64,000 bases of DNA from Muricauda sp. SCSIO 65647 (GCF_021534965.1 NZ_CP091037.1:1962501-2026500), one strand, 5' to 3'; counted from the first letter of the stretch, positions 35,939-47,234 are shown. Program-made: numbers and translations. Notes: generated by a model from the letters alone, not told the origin.

Positions 35939-36556
35939 TCAAAACTCTACTCGGACGAAAATACCCGGGTCAATCTCAAAATCCCAATCTTCTCCATATT
36001 GATAGGTATTTGTTCCCAAACCGAATTGATATTTTTTCCAATTCAATCCCAGTCTTAATCTTTGAAAACTAAACTCGTGTGAGTCCTTGTTGAAGTTTAT
36101 TGAATTTTGAAATTGACTGAAAAAGCCCAAATCTTCATTCATGGAAAATCGATATTGAGCAAGAAGAAAAAGCTCATAAAATGGTTGACTTCTTAACTCA
36201 GTGGTAAGGTTTGTGGTTATCAAAAATTGTTCGCCCGCCCTTGCCCATTGAACACCTGCCAACGCACTTGCCCTTCCATCAAAAAATCGTCCACCGCTAA
36301 CTGGACCAAAGCCTTTCCAAACATCATAACCTAAAACGGTGTATGAAACCAAAGAAGCTTCTTCTGTTTCATAGTCAATTACCGCGTCACTTAGAATAAA
36401 AATACTCCACTCATAATTTTCGGTAAGTGGCTTGAAAAACCAAGACTCCACAACCATTTCTTCCATTCCGAAAAAGGTTTCGAGTGTAGTTTGTGAATAG
36501 TTGTTGGGGGTAAAGGTAAGCAGCAGAATTACCCCTAAGACTAATTTTAATTTCAT
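35939..36556 (-). CDS. Small exported beta-barrel-like protein, unknown function
   Basis: A 205-residue protein with a signal peptide (cleavage near NNYSQ) and an Tyr/Phe-rich alternating pattern with a final strand ending FVRVEF, as expected for a small outer-membrane barrel (about 8-10 strands). It has no recognised family. It lies in an AT-richer patch together with the AraC regulator directly upstream (47-base gap, same strand). A TAGCAT...ATGCTA hairpin sits just upstream of its ATG, with TAATTTTA (7 of 8 to the -7 consensus) before it. Confidence 0.72.
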   Translation of the reverse strand: MKLKLVLGVILLLTFTPNNYSQTTLETFFGMEEMVVESWFFKPLTENYEWSIFILSDAVIDYETEEASLVSYTVLGYDVWKGFGPVSGGRFFDGRASALAGVQWARAGEQFLITTNLTTELRSQPFYELFLLAQYRFSMNEDLGFFSQFQNSINFNKDSHEFSFQRLRLGLNWKKYQFGLGTNTYQYGEDWDFEIDPGIFVRVEF

Positions 36557-36603
36557 AGCATTTAGTATTTGATGCTATAAAATTAGTTTGCCCTTTAGCG
36601 GTT

Positions 36604-37527
36604 TTATTTATAATATTTAAGGTATAAATTATAAATATTATGGTTTTTTCTATACTTGTTGGGTGTGATGCCAACCTGCTTTTTAAAGTAGTTTACAAAA
36701 TTTGAGGTTTCAACGAAGCCTAATTCTATGGCCACATTTTGTATTTTACTATTGGATTGATTGAGTAGTGCTTTTGCTTTGAAAATGATAAACTCTTGTA
36801 TCAGGGCCTTGGCTGATTTTTGAGTTGATTTCTTGACGCACTCTGACAAATAGGCCGTGCTTATAAAAAGTTTGCTTGCGTAGTACGCTAATTTGTTTTT
36901 GTAATTGATATCTTTTTTTAGCAAGTTTTCAAATAAATAGGTGATTTCATCAGCTCGATTGGTAAAGATTTTTTTTGTTGTGCTTGAATCGACAATAGAA
37001 TTGATTTTTTCCAATAAAATGGTCAAGTAAGAGCTTAAAATGATAGACTTTCTTCCACCAGAATTTTGATTAAACTCAGTATGAATGGTTTGCATCAACT
37101 TTATAAGTGCATGCTTTTGAGATTCAGAAAGTGAGTGCATTGGTGAAGAATACAAGTTCAAAAAAGGAAACGTGGTGTACAGGTCTAAGTTGCTATACTC
37201 TGATTTTATAATGTTAGGATTAAACAGGACCATATATCCAATCGAATTCTCTTCAAATGAATTCACTTTCCACGAGGTAATTTGATAAGGTGTGTTGAAG
37301 GATAGGACGTTTTCTACGGTATTGAATTTTGTTGTTCCAATGTTAATATCTACATCGTGACCGATTCCAAAAGTCAGTTCAAAAAAGCTATGCTTATACG
37401 TTGACATTTCAAAATCGTTGTCTCCAAAATGGTCCTCGATTCTGAAAATAAAGAAGTCTTTGTTTTCCTGAAATGACTTAATTCCAATCTCACACAAAAA
37501 GTCATCTATTGATTGAAATGTTTTCAT
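36604..37527 (-). CDS. AraC-family transcriptional regulator
   Basis: A 307-residue regulator: an N-terminal cupin-like sensing domain (about 1-170) and a C-terminal AraC DNA-binding domain of two helix-turn-helix motifs (about 205-300), with FISTAYLSECVKKSTQKSAKALIQEFIIFKAKALL and the signature IQNVAIELGFVETSNFVNYFKKQVGITPNKYRK. The ligand is unknown. Base composition is clearly more AT-rich than most neighbours (one 60-base line has 15 G+C). It probably controls the adjacent barrel gene; katG is divergent from it across a 212-base region full of inverted repeats. Confidence 0.93.
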   Translation of the reverse strand: MKTFQSIDDFLCEIGIKSFQENKDFFIFRIEDHFGDNDFEMSTYKHSFFELTFGIGHDVDINIGTTKFNTVENVLSFNTPYQITSWKVNSFEENSIGYMVLFNPNIIKSEYSNLDLYTTFPFLNLYSSPMHSLSESQKHALIKLMQTIHTEFNQNSGGRKSIILSSYLTILLEKINSIVDSSTTKKIFTNRADEITYLFENLLKKDINYKNKLAYYASKLFISTAYLSECVKKSTQKSAKALIQEFIIFKAKALLNQSNSKIQNVAIELGFVETSNFVNYFKKQVGITPNKYRKNHNIYNLYLKYYK

Positions 37528-37599
37528 TTTTTAAATTGCCGTAGACGTAAGAATGTAGATCATATAATCTGTTTATCTTTATAGATGTAAAACTAATAT

Positions 37600-37689
37600 A
37601 ACCAAAATCAATTGGTTTTCAATCCTCCATAGACAACCTTAATATCCACATAACGCAAATAGATAAGGGCCTCCCTTATTTTAAGGTTG
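37600..37689. promoter_or_regulatory. Nested inverted repeats between araC-like gene and katG
   Basis: Three perfect palindromes: AACCAA/TTGGTT (37600-37617); an outer stem CAACCTTAA (37634-37642) with TTAAGGTTG (37681-37689); and inside it ATAAGGG/CCCTTAT with a 3-base loop (37663-37679). A near-match -7 box TACTTTTA (7 of 8) follows at 37697-37704. These could be operators for a peroxide regulator or a folded leader. Confidence 0.55.
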
Positions 37690-37715
37690 ATAGTACTACT
37701 TTTAAAGCTGAATAG

Positions 37716-39920
<2,205 letters not shown>

Positions 39921-39936
39921 GGTAGGCCCTAAAACC

Positions 39937-40068
39937 GTCGGTTCGAGTTTTTCCATAAGAGAAAAGTATCGAGAACCCGACTTGCCGATAGGCAAGGTTT
40001 TCGACTCTAAAACCTTCTTTTCGATACTATTTTTCACTACTGCGCCTTGAAAAATCACTCGAAGTGAC
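39937..40068. repeat. Long imperfect inverted repeat downstream of katG
   Basis: Outer arms GTCGGTTCGAGT (39937-39948) and ACTCGAAGTGAC (40057-40068) match at 10 of 12. Inner arms AGTATCGA (39965-39972) and TCGATACT (40021-40028) are perfect. A central CTTGCC/GGCAAG hairpin with GATA loop is at 39981-39996. The TTCGAGT and GTATCGAGA words resemble dispersed palindromic elements that I recall from marine Flavobacteriaceae. Non-coding. Confidence 0.6.
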
Positions 40069-40123
40069 GAGTTTTATCTAAAGTTCTCTGCTTGTTAATC
40101 TAAGCTATGGATCAGAAAATGAA

Positions 40124-40149
40124 CAGCGCCCATTTGGGCGCTGTTTTTT
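40124..40149. terminator. Bidirectional terminator between katG and the VOC gene
   Basis: CAGCGCCC (40124-40131), loop ATTT, GGGCGCTG (40136-40143), then six T residues on the plus strand. It serves the plus-strand katG transcript and can also stop the minus-strand VOC transcript ending at 40156. Confidence 0.9.
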
Positions 40150-40155
40150 ATGGCA

Positions 40156-40500
40156 TTATTGGTCACTCCAAATGGCCAACTCATTACCCGAAGGGTCTAA
40201 GAAATGAAAGCGCCTGCCCCCGGGAAACGAGAAAATATCCATCGAAATTTTTCCTCCCACTTCAACAACCCTTTCCTTGATTGCTTCCAGATTTTTGTGG
40301 TACAGCACGACCAAGGCACCGTTCACTATGGGTGCTTCGGTCAATTCAAAACCGCCTTCGAGGCCACTTTCTGAAAAGGCGGTATAGGTAGGGCCGTAAT
40401 CCGTAAATGTCCAACCAAAGGCCTGGCCATAGAATTTTTTGGTCTCTTCAAGATCTGAAGCTTTGAATTCTACATAATTGATGGGGGTGTTGCTACTCAT
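40156..40500 (-). CDS. VOC-superfamily (glyoxalase-like) protein
   Basis: A 114-residue protein from the ATG at 40500 (MSSNTPINYVEF); a longer frame would begin within the haloperoxidase gene. One vicinal-oxygen-chelate module pair: INYVEFKASDLEETKKFYGQAFGW, then FHFLDPSGNELAIWSD at the C-terminus, as in small VOC/DUF proteins related to glyoxalase and antibiotic-binding proteins. Metal ligands cannot be assigned confidently. It overlaps the end of the haloperoxidase gene by 8 bases, so it is co-transcribed with it. Confidence 0.88.
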   Translation of the reverse strand: MSSNTPINYVEFKASDLEETKKFYGQAFGWTFTDYGPTYTAFSESGLEGGFELTEAPIVNGALVVLYHKNLEAIKERVVEVGGKISMDIFSFPGGRRFHFLDPSGNELAIWSDQ

Positions 40501-41953
40501 CACCAACGTGCTTTTTATAGAATTTCCATACTTCATGGGCCACATCGCGCCCCAATTTCAATCCGGCCACATTATCGGCCTGAACATGGTAACCTCCCAT
40601 GACCCTCGATATTCCGGCCATTTCCGCAGTTTCTGTAAAGGTGGGGAATTTTAGGGTCACCGTATCGCCCAAATGTTGGGGATGTGTTAGTGCACCGGCC
40701 ACCAATTGCACTTCTTCACCAAACTCATCACTGCCCGTCCATAGCTTTAACGCTTCCCCACAGGCACCGCTGATGGTGCTATGGCCCGAGGTATAACTTG
40801 GAAATGGTGGACAAAGAAAAACATCAGGGGAATAGGGCCGCCATTGGTTGCCGTCCATTTCGATCATTCCCTTACCAGGGCCTCCCCAGCCTGTAATGGT
40901 CTTACCACCATAATATTCATGCACCAGGGCATAGGGTCGTGCATAGTCATAGAACATTTTTGAATCCCACGAAGCGATAAAACCATCCATGGCCACCACT
41001 TGGTTGTAGAAATACATTTTTACGTCTTGATCCAATGTATGATCGTCCCTTCTTGATACATCTTGGGCGAACTTGAGCCAATGCCCCGCCTGTTGCACTG
41101 ATTTTGGCCCGTCACGCATAAATTCTACCAAGGCCTTTTCTTCATCGGTCAGATTGGCTTGAAGTTCAACCACTTCGGCCACCTCATTTTTCAACTGTTC
41201 TGAACCCACGAAAGGGGGTGGGCCAGGTCGGAACTGATCGGCAGATTTTAGGGCAATGGGCCGTACCTTATCCCAAAATGGTGTTAGGCATCCCGGCGCA
41301 AATTCGCCCCCTTCACCATCAGAAAAATACTTGGGCTGCCAACGGTTGATATCCACATTTTTATCAGCCGAATTCACGGGTTCATAACCTACGTAATTGA
41401 AATAGGGTTCGCCATTGGAGCCTTCTTCCTCACTATACTGGTTGGCCCCGTCGTTCTTTCTAGCTTCAATCACTGCTTTGGCAGCCAGATTTCCTATTCC
41501 TGCAGGAGTTGTAGGATCTAGGGACATATCTGAGGGGTCAAGGCCCAATTCTTCTTTCATCCATTTTTCGAACAAGGCCCTGTCAGAATAGTAATATTCG
41601 TTCATGGTTCGCAATGCGGCATAACTAATGGCCACTTCTTTGTTCTTAAGGGTCATTTCATCTATGGGCCTTCGCTCAACCCCATCTAAATACACGGGAA
41701 TCGCTTTTTCATCATAGCGCGACCAAGCATCAAAAACGGCGGTAAAAATGAGTCCCAAATAACGGGAAGTGATCGTGGGTCGGGGGCTAAATCTTTCGGT
41801 ATCCAAAGCGGTGGCTTCCAAGGCCATTTCACCCCATTGGTATGCTACATTTTCAACCCCCTTGGGTTCGGCTTCGGTTTTTTTAACGGTTGATTTGTCT
41901 TTGCAGGAAACGGTCACACAGGCCATAAGGCACAGTGCCAATATCTTCTTCAT
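40493..41953 (-). CDS. Vanadium-dependent haloperoxidase, lipoprotein
   Basis: A 486-residue protein of the vanadium haloperoxidase/PAP2 superfamily with a lipobox (VTVSC, Cys17), so extracytoplasmic. All vanadate-pocket residues are in place with family spacing: Lys332 and Arg339 (KxxxxxxRP), Ser389-Gly390-His391 (SGHS; His391 as acid-base), Arg450 and axial His456 (SRVMGGYH). Trp329 three residues before Lys matches Trp350 of Curvularia chloroperoxidase. Phe384, seven before the acid-base His, matches its Phe397 rather than the His of algal bromoperoxidases. Expected reaction: halide oxidation by hydrogen peroxide to hypohalous acid. Halide preference cannot be read from sequence. An exact -7 box lies upstream. 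Confidence 0.92.
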   Translation of the reverse strand: MKKILALCLMACVTVSCKDKSTVKKTEAEPKGVENVAYQWGEMALEATALDTERFSPRPTITSRYLGLIFTAVFDAWSRYDEKAIPVYLDGVERRPIDEMTLKNKEVAISYAALRTMNEYYYSDRALFEKWMKEELGLDPSDMSLDPTTPAGIGNLAAKAVIEARKNDGANQYSEEEGSNGEPYFNYVGYEPVNSADKNVDINRWQPKYFSDGEGGEFAPGCLTPFWDKVRPIALKSADQFRPGPPPFVGSEQLKNEVAEVVELQANLTDEEKALVEFMRDGPKSVQQAGHWLKFAQDVSRRDDHTLDQDVKMYFYNQVVAMDGFIASWDSKMFYDYARPYALVHEYYGGKTITGWGGPGKGMIEMDGNQWRPYSPDVFLCPPFPSYTSGHSTISGACGEALKLWTGSDEFGEEVQLVAGALTHPQHLGDTVTLKFPTFTETAEMAGISRVMGGYHVQADNVAGLKLGRDVAHEVWKFYKKHVGDE

Positions 41954-41986
41954 TTGAATGCGGTATTTATCGGTTTGTCAAAGATT

Positions 41987-41994
41987 CAAAAATA
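41987..41994 (-). promoter_or_regulatory. -7 box TATTTTTG for the haloperoxidase-VOC pair
   Basis: Exact TAnnTTTG match on the minus strand, 33 bases before the ATG at 41953. No clear -33 at ideal spacing. Confidence 0.45.
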
Positions 41995-42013
41995 AAGATT
42001 GTCCCTGATACCT

Positions 42014-44284
42014 TTACTGACGAAAATCAGTTAAAATTTGCTCCATGGCACCCACGACTTCCTCAGCATTTTCTTTAGAGAAACACAAAGGGGGCTTGCT
42101 TTTGATGACGTTATCGGCGGGGCCATCGGTACTGATCAAAATATGTCTATTTCGAAGCTCATTTTTTAAATGCTGTGCCAATGGGGTGTCGGGCTCTCTG
42201 GTGCCTTCTTTCACCATATCGATACCGATAAAAAGTCCTGATCCGCGAACATCACCGATACAAGAATGATCGTTTTGCAATGCTCTTAAAAGCTGTTGGT
42301 AATAATTGCCGACCTCCAAAGCATTTTGTTGAAGGTCTTCTTCTTCGATAACCTCGAGCACGGCCATACCTATGGCACAGGAAACAGGATTTCCACCGAA
42401 GGAGCTGAAGAATTCGACACCCTTTTCGAACGAAGCCGCGATTTTATCGGTGGTGACCACCGCACCGATGGGATGCCCATTGCCCATGGGCTTGCCCAAG
42501 ACCACTATATCAGGAACCACGCCTTGCTGTTCAAAGCCCCAGAAGACATCGCCCAAACGCCCAAAACCGGTCTGTACCTCATCACTTATACATACTCCGC
42601 CTTGGGTACGAGTGGCCTCATAAACAGGCTTGAGGTAATTCTTTGCCAACGGTATTTGACCGCCACACCCCACGATGGGTTCTGAAATAAAAGCGGCCAA
42701 AGGCTCAGAAAGGCCTTTTATGTTTTCAATGGCTTCTTCAGAATAAATTTTGCCTGCCGTTCCATCATTTTGGGTATAGGGCCCCCTAAAGGTGTCGGGC
42801 AATGTTGTTTTGTAAATATGGGACCGCTGCCCCTGCCCTTTGGCATTATTGAATTTATAGTCGCTAATGTCGATACCGATCTGCGTATTGCCATGGTATC
42901 CATGTTCCATAACCATTAGGTTTCGAGTTTCGGTATGGGCTTTTGCCAATCGAATGGCCAAGTCGCTGGCGGCACTCCCCGAGTTTACAAAAAACACCTT
43001 GTTCAAGGGCTCTGGAAATGTAGCGAGCAAACGTTCTGCATAATTCGGCAAAAGATCATACAGATATCGGGTATTGGTATTCAATAGGCCCATTTGTCGT
43101 TGCCCGGCTTCCACTACCTTGGGGTGTTGATGCCCCACATGGGGAATATTATTGTAAGCATCCAAAAAGCAATTTCCTTGCGAATCGAACATATATTGAA
43201 ATGCCGCCCGCTCCATCACTATGGGTTTTTGATAGCTAATGGAAAGGGTTTTGCTGAGGTGCTTATTTCTATGCGCCACTGCATTTTTAACGGTATCCCC
43301 ATACTTCTTGGGAAAGCTCAACGCTTCCCTAAAGCAGTTTTCCGCTTTTTTCGGACCGATTCGCAACCATTTGTACACTAAAGACCATGCTTTTTCTTCG
43401 CTGACCGAGGCATATTTGTTATCTGGATTTACCCTTGCGGCATGGGCCGAATTGCAGACACTGGTGCAGAGCCGTGCGGCGATGAGGTAGTAAAGACTAC
43501 CGATCTCTTCTTCGGATAGGGGCAATGTTTTGTGGTAAGCTTTCAAAAAAGGCTTTGCCCAGGTCAAGGGATCTTCTTTGTCGTAGCAGATGTATGTCAG
43601 GGCAATGGCCACTTCGTTGATGACAGGAGAGTGGGCAAGGTCACCAAAATCGATCAGCCCCGAAACGTAACCGTTCTTCATCAAAATGTTCCATTCGTTG
43701 GCATCGTTATGGATGACCGATTTTCGCAGTTTGGGCAACAAGGGCAGCACTTGCCGCTCATACTGCTGAAAAAAGTGACGTACCAGGTTACGCTTTTGCG
43801 GATCTGGTATGGCAGCAAGGTGTCTTTTATTGAGGGGGAGGTATTGCAGATCCCACTCCCATTGGCGTGCCCTAAGGGCGATATGGTCAAAATCGAACAG
43901 TTGCCTGTCCAATTTGGCCAAAAAGCTTCCGAGCGAGGCCACCATGCTTTCATTGACGGTAACATCACCCATAAAACTTCCCTCAAGAAAAGAGAGCATT
44001 CGACACCACGAAAGATTTCCGTCTACCTCAAATAGCTTTATAAATGAACCGTCAGAAAAAGGTAGTGGTTCGGGAACCGCTTCAAATCCTTTTTTCCTCA
44101 AAAACAAAAGTGTGTCGTTTTCTGCCTCGAGCAAAGACCTTTCGATGGCCGCTTTTGGATAGGTCTTGAAAATAAATTTTTGCCCTTCATTTTCGACCAA
44201 ATAGTTTTTGTTGTCATATCCGTCAAGTTGTCTGACACTATGACTTTTAAAACCAAAGGCTGTTTTGAGAAGTTCGGCTATCAC
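42014..44284 (-). CDS. Fusion of an APH-type kinase with a class III PLP enzyme (phospholyase-like)
   Basis: A 756-residue two-domain enzyme from the GTG at 44284. The frame is open further, but that extension runs through the end of the TonB gene, and its ATGs (44422, 44374) lie inside it. Residues about 1-330: aminoglycoside-phosphotransferase/choline-kinase fold with His192-x-Asp194...Asn199 ([12 protein letters not shown]) and Asp212 (IDFGD). Residues about 345-755: class III aminotransferase fold with PLP Lys598 (VLGKPMGNG) and [10 protein letters not shown]. Known relatives are human hydroxylysine kinase and the phosphohydroxylysine and phosphoethanolamine phospholyases. The likely route is phosphorylation of an amino alcohol, then elimination of phosphate and ammonia. 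The substrate is unknown. Confidence 0.88.
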   Translation of the reverse strand: MIAELLKTAFGFKSHSVRQLDGYDNKNYLVENEGQKFIFKTYPKAAIERSLLEAENDTLLFLRKKGFEAVPEPLPFSDGSFIKLFEVDGNLSWCRMLSFLEGSFMGDVTVNESMVASLGSFLAKLDRQLFDFDHIALRARQWEWDLQYLPLNKRHLAAIPDPQKRNLVRHFFQQYERQVLPLLPKLRKSVIHNDANEWNILMKNGYVSGLIDFGDLAHSPVINEVAIALTYICYDKEDPLTWAKPFLKAYHKTLPLSEEEIGSLYYLIAARLCTSVCNSAHAARVNPDNKYASVSEEKAWSLVYKWLRIGPKKAENCFREALSFPKKYGDTVKNAVAHRNKHLSKTLSISYQKPIVMERAAFQYMFDSQGNCFLDAYNNIPHVGHQHPKVVEAGQRQMGLLNTNTRYLYDLLPNYAERLLATFPEPLNKVFFVNSGSAASDLAIRLAKAHTETRNLMVMEHGYHGNTQIGIDISDYKFNNAKGQGQRSHIYKTTLPDTFRGPYTQNDGTAGKIYSEEAIENIKGLSEPLAAFISEPIVGCGGQIPLAKNYLKPVYEATRTQGGVCISDEVQTGFGRLGDVFWGFEQQGVVPDIVVLGKPMGNGHPIGAVVTTDKIAASFEKGVEFFSSFGGNPVSCAIGMAVLEVIEEEDLQQNALEVGNYYQQLLRALQNDHSCIGDVRGSGLFIGIDMVKEGTREPDTPLAQHLKNELRNRHILISTDGPADNVIKSKPPLCFSKENAEEVVGAMEQILTDFRQ

Positions 44285-44327
44285 CGTCTTGGGTTTTACT
44301 CGATAAGCGAAGATAGGGCAATAGGGT

Positions 44328-46394
44328 TTAAAAATCGTAGCGCAATCGAAGACCGGCAAAATAGTTGCGGCCATTGCCCGGGTAGAAGAAGCGGGGCTGA
44401 TTGCCGCCAAAGCCCACGGCATTCACCAGCACAGATTGGGCGTAGTTGGTATCAAAAAGGTTGTTCACACCAAAATTCAGTCCCCCATTCAATTTATCAA
44501 AGATTTCAAAGCCATATCGAAGTTGTGCATTAAAAACGTTGAATGCCTCACTGCTCAACAAATTTGAATCGGTCAAGGGTATTTCATCGACGAACTGATG
44601 GGTAAGATTGAAAATGAAACCTTTGGTATGCCTAAAGGTCATCCCAGAATTGATACGGTGTCTGGGTACTCCAGCCAAGGCATTGCCAGAGAAATCAGTG
44701 TCGCCATCGATAAAATCAACGAAAACATGATCGCTATAACTGTAGCTTACCCTTGGGATCACTTGCCATTCTTCAGAAATATTGCCTATATAGTTCATGT
44801 CGAGCTCAATACCTTGGTGTTTGGTTTCCCCGGCATTTCTGCCGATGAACAGGTCTTCGTCAATACGTTCGGCGACCAAGAGGTCGGTAATGTTCATACG
44901 ATATATCGAGGTGCTGATGTAGAATCGACTGTTGAATAGTGAAAACACCCCGCCCAGTTCATAGCTCATACCTTTTTCCTGTTCAATATCTGGATTGATG
45001 GTACCTTCTGGGGTCAAGGTCTCTTCTAGACCGGGATTCGAGAACCCGCGGCCCACATTTGCAAAGAACCTGCCATTTCTTACCGCATAGGTCAATGCGA
45101 AACTGGGAAGCAGAATAGGGTCGAAATCCCTTCGGGCCGATGTATTTTCGCTATCTGTATTGAACAGATCTCTAAAATCATAAGTGGTCTTGTTGAAATT
45201 GATACCAACCTGCGCTTGTAGTCTATCGGATATCTGAAAAGCATAGACCCCAAAAAGATTCAGTTGTGAACGAAATTCTTTGTTATTGCTCAATTGGGCA
45301 CCTTGCAAGCTTCCGTTACCATCATTATCACGGAATTGGTTAAAAAAGGTCTGCCAATTGTATTCGTCACGATAAAGCTCACCGCCAATGGTAAAGGTTC
45401 CTTTGAACAGCTTTCCCTCGGTGATCGACCTAAAGCCAAAGCCATTGGTAAACTCATCCAAGATATTGAAGGGTCGTGGCTCGTAATGGTCTAGATAGGT
45501 ATAAAAGACACTATTGATCGTCTTTAGATCAGGGTTGAAGTCGTGGCTATACGATAGCCCGGCCAAAGTGTATTTATTGTCTTCAAAACCTCTTGCTGCC
45601 AACCAATTGGCCGCAGCCCTACGGGGGTCTTCTTGAAAATCGGTCTCATCGATCGAACTGGGGATATTTGCCGTGTAATCTATGTAATTGACCAAAAAAC
45701 CAAGTATACCTTTTTCATGTAGCCGAACTGAAGAAGTCAATAAGAAACCATCTCGTTCAAAACTGTTGTTCTGGCGAAAACCATCGGTTTGAAGATGGTT
45801 GTAACCCAAGTTGATGTTAAAATCTTTTTCAGAATGCCGAAAGGCAAGGTTGTTCTTCACCATGTTGAAAGAGCCAAACGTAAATGCATTGTTGAGAAAA
45901 GTGCTACCGACCTTGGGCGGTTTGGTAGTTAGTACGATAGCCCCTCCCAAATTGGCACCCAACGAAGTGCCTTTAGGCCCTTTTACCACCTCGATCCTTC
46001 CCATGTTCTCAAAGTCATAGGCTTCGATGGTCGAAACCCCGGTGCCATTGGTCACGGGAATTCCATTAAAATACATCCTGAGCTTATCGGTGCCAAAAGG
46101 GGTACGAGCCCCTACGCCCCGAATGGTGATCCTGTTGGTGTTCAAAGCTCCGGAGAGCACATATAGGCCGGAAATTTGATTGAGACCCGCCGCAAAATCA
46201 ATAGGGCTGAACTGCTCCAAATCAGCTGTGCCCAAACTCGAAGACTCGGTGATGCCCACTGCTTTTTTTTCGATGAAATCCTCTAAAAGGATAATCTCAT
46301 CAAGAGAAGTAACAGAATCATTTTGCACCTGTGAAACGGTAATACCAGAAATCAAAAAGAGTATTGGTAGGAAGATTTGGCCAAGTCGGTGCAT
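44328..46394 (-). CDS. TonB-dependent siderophore-type receptor
   Basis: A 688-residue outer-membrane receptor: signal peptide (to about ITVSQ, residue 22), a short TonB-box region, plug domain (about 45-160, GLNQISGLYVLSGALNTNRITIRGVGARTPFGTDKLRMYFNGIPV), and barrel ending LRYDF. It lacks a CarboxypepD_reg-like domain, so it belongs to the classical FecA/siderophore type. Iron-siderophore uptake is the default inference. It is directly upstream of the kinase/PLP fusion (44-base gap, same strand), which could point to an amine- or amino-acid-containing ligand. Divergent from the exonuclease gene across a palindromic promoter region. Confidence 0.92.
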   Translation of the reverse strand: MHRLGQIFLPILFLISGITVSQVQNDSVTSLDEIILLEDFIEKKAVGITESSSLGTADLEQFSPIDFAAGLNQISGLYVLSGALNTNRITIRGVGARTPFGTDKLRMYFNGIPVTNGTGVSTIEAYDFENMGRIEVVKGPKGTSLGANLGGAIVLTTKPPKVGSTFLNNAFTFGSFNMVKNNLAFRHSEKDFNINLGYNHLQTDGFRQNNSFERDGFLLTSSVRLHEKGILGFLVNYIDYTANIPSSIDETDFQEDPRRAAANWLAARGFEDNKYTLAGLSYSHDFNPDLKTINSVFYTYLDHYEPRPFNILDEFTNGFGFRSITEGKLFKGTFTIGGELYRDEYNWQTFFNQFRDNDGNGSLQGAQLSNNKEFRSQLNLFGVYAFQISDRLQAQVGINFNKTTYDFRDLFNTDSENTSARRDFDPILLPSFALTYAVRNGRFFANVGRGFSNPGLEETLTPEGTINPDIEQEKGMSYELGGVFSLFNSRFYISTSIYRMNITDLLVAERIDEDLFIGRNAGETKHQGIELDMNYIGNISEEWQVIPRVSYSYSDHVFVDFIDGDTDFSGNALAGVPRHRINSGMTFRHTKGFIFNLTHQFVDEIPLTDSNLLSSEAFNVFNAQLRYGFEIFDKLNGGLNFGVNNLFDTNYAQSVLVNAVGFGGNQPRFFYPGNGRNYFAGLRLRYDF

Positions 46395-46400
46395 GGGTCT

Positions 46401-46416
46401 AAAAATAGCTATTTTT
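46401..46416. promoter_or_regulatory. 16-bp perfect palindrome between divergent genes
   Basis: AAAAATAGCTATTTTT. On the plus strand it overlaps an exact -7 box TATTTTTG (46410-46417) for the exonuclease gene. On the minus strand the mirror gives TATTTTTA, 7 of 8, for the TonB receptor. Symmetric placement suggests a shared divergent promoter or operator. Confidence 0.5.
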
Positions 46417-46417
46417 G
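46410..46417 (+). promoter_or_regulatory. -7 box TATTTTTG for exonuclease III
   Basis: Exact TAnnTTTG match, 17 bases before the ATG at 46435, and within the palindrome. Confidence 0.5.
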
Positions 46418-46434
46418 AAGCAAACTAAAGATGA

Positions 46435-47196
46435 ATGAGAATAGTTTCATATAACGTCAATGGCGTTCGGGCAGCACTCAATAAGGGGTTGGTAGATTGG
46501 TTAAGGTCGGTCGATGCCGATGTAGTGTGCCTGCAAGAGATCAAAGCGATGAAAGAACAGGTCGAGACAAGACTTTTTGAAGAAATCGGCTATGAACACC
46601 ATTATTGGTTCAGTGCAGAAAAGAAAGGCTATAGTGGGGTGGCACTGCTTTGCAAACAAAAGCCTGACCATATTGAATATGGCACGGGCATCGATTATAT
46701 GGATTCTGAGGGAAGAAACCTTCGCGCCGATTTTGGTGATCTACATATCATGAGCCTTTACCTACCCTCAGGAACCAACTTGGCTCGATTGGAGCATAAG
46801 CTCACGTACATGGCCGATTTTCAGAAGTATGTCGACCGGTTGCGAAAAACGCATGAAAACCTAATCGTTTGTGGCGATTACAACATCTGCCATAGAGCGA
46901 TAGACATTCATGATCCCGTTCGAAATAAAAATGTCTCTGGTTTTCTTCCTGTTGAGCGAGAGTGGATAGGCAACTTCATCAACAGTGGGTTTATCGACAG
47001 CTTTCGCCATTTTAACCAAGAACCCCATAATTATACCTGGTGGAGCTATCGCGCCAACGCTCGCGCCAACAATAAGGGTTGGCGATTAGATTATGGCATG
47101 GTGAACGATAGTTTGAAAAATCGGTTGAAACGTTCTGTCATTCTATCAGAAGCGAAACATAGTGACCATTGCCCCGTACTTTTAGAAGTCGATTGA
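46435..47196 (+). CDS. xth: Exodeoxyribonuclease III / AP endonuclease
   Basis: A 253-residue EEP-superfamily DNA repair enzyme that nicks at abasic sites and removes 3' blocking ends. Motifs: SYNVNGVRAA (Asn), CLQEIK (metal-binding Glu), NLIVCGDYNICH (Asp/Asn), LDYGMV, and SDHCPV (catalytic His) at the end. No signal peptide, so cytosolic, unlike the EEP nuclease at 21277. Start MRIVSYN matches the family; an ATG 4 bases earlier is out of frame. Confidence 0.96.
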   Translation: MRIVSYNVNGVRAALNKGLVDWLRSVDADVVCLQEIKAMKEQVETRLFEEIGYEHHYWFSAEKKGYSGVALLCKQKPDHIEYGTGIDYMDSEGRNLRADFGDLHIMSLYLPSGTNLARLEHKLTYMADFQKYVDRLRKTHENLIVCGDYNICHRAIDIHDPVRNKNVSGFLPVEREWIGNFINSGFIDSFRHFNQEPHNYTWWSYRANARANNKGWRLDYGMVNDSLKNRLKRSVILSEAKHSDHCPVLLEVD

Positions 47197-47234
47197 TAAC
47201 CTTTATTTAAAAAGACACTTCATTACAGAATAGT

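Noticed and set aside
43532-44035. 167-codon plus-strand frame inside the kinase domain of the fusion enzyme
   Set aside because: Antisense to conserved kinase motifs; no recognisable domain.
44285-44422. ATG starts at 44422 and 44374 for the kinase/PLP fusion
   Set aside because: Both lie within the last codons of the upstream TonB receptor and give an N-terminus that does not match APH kinases. The GTG at 44284 is preferred but not certain.
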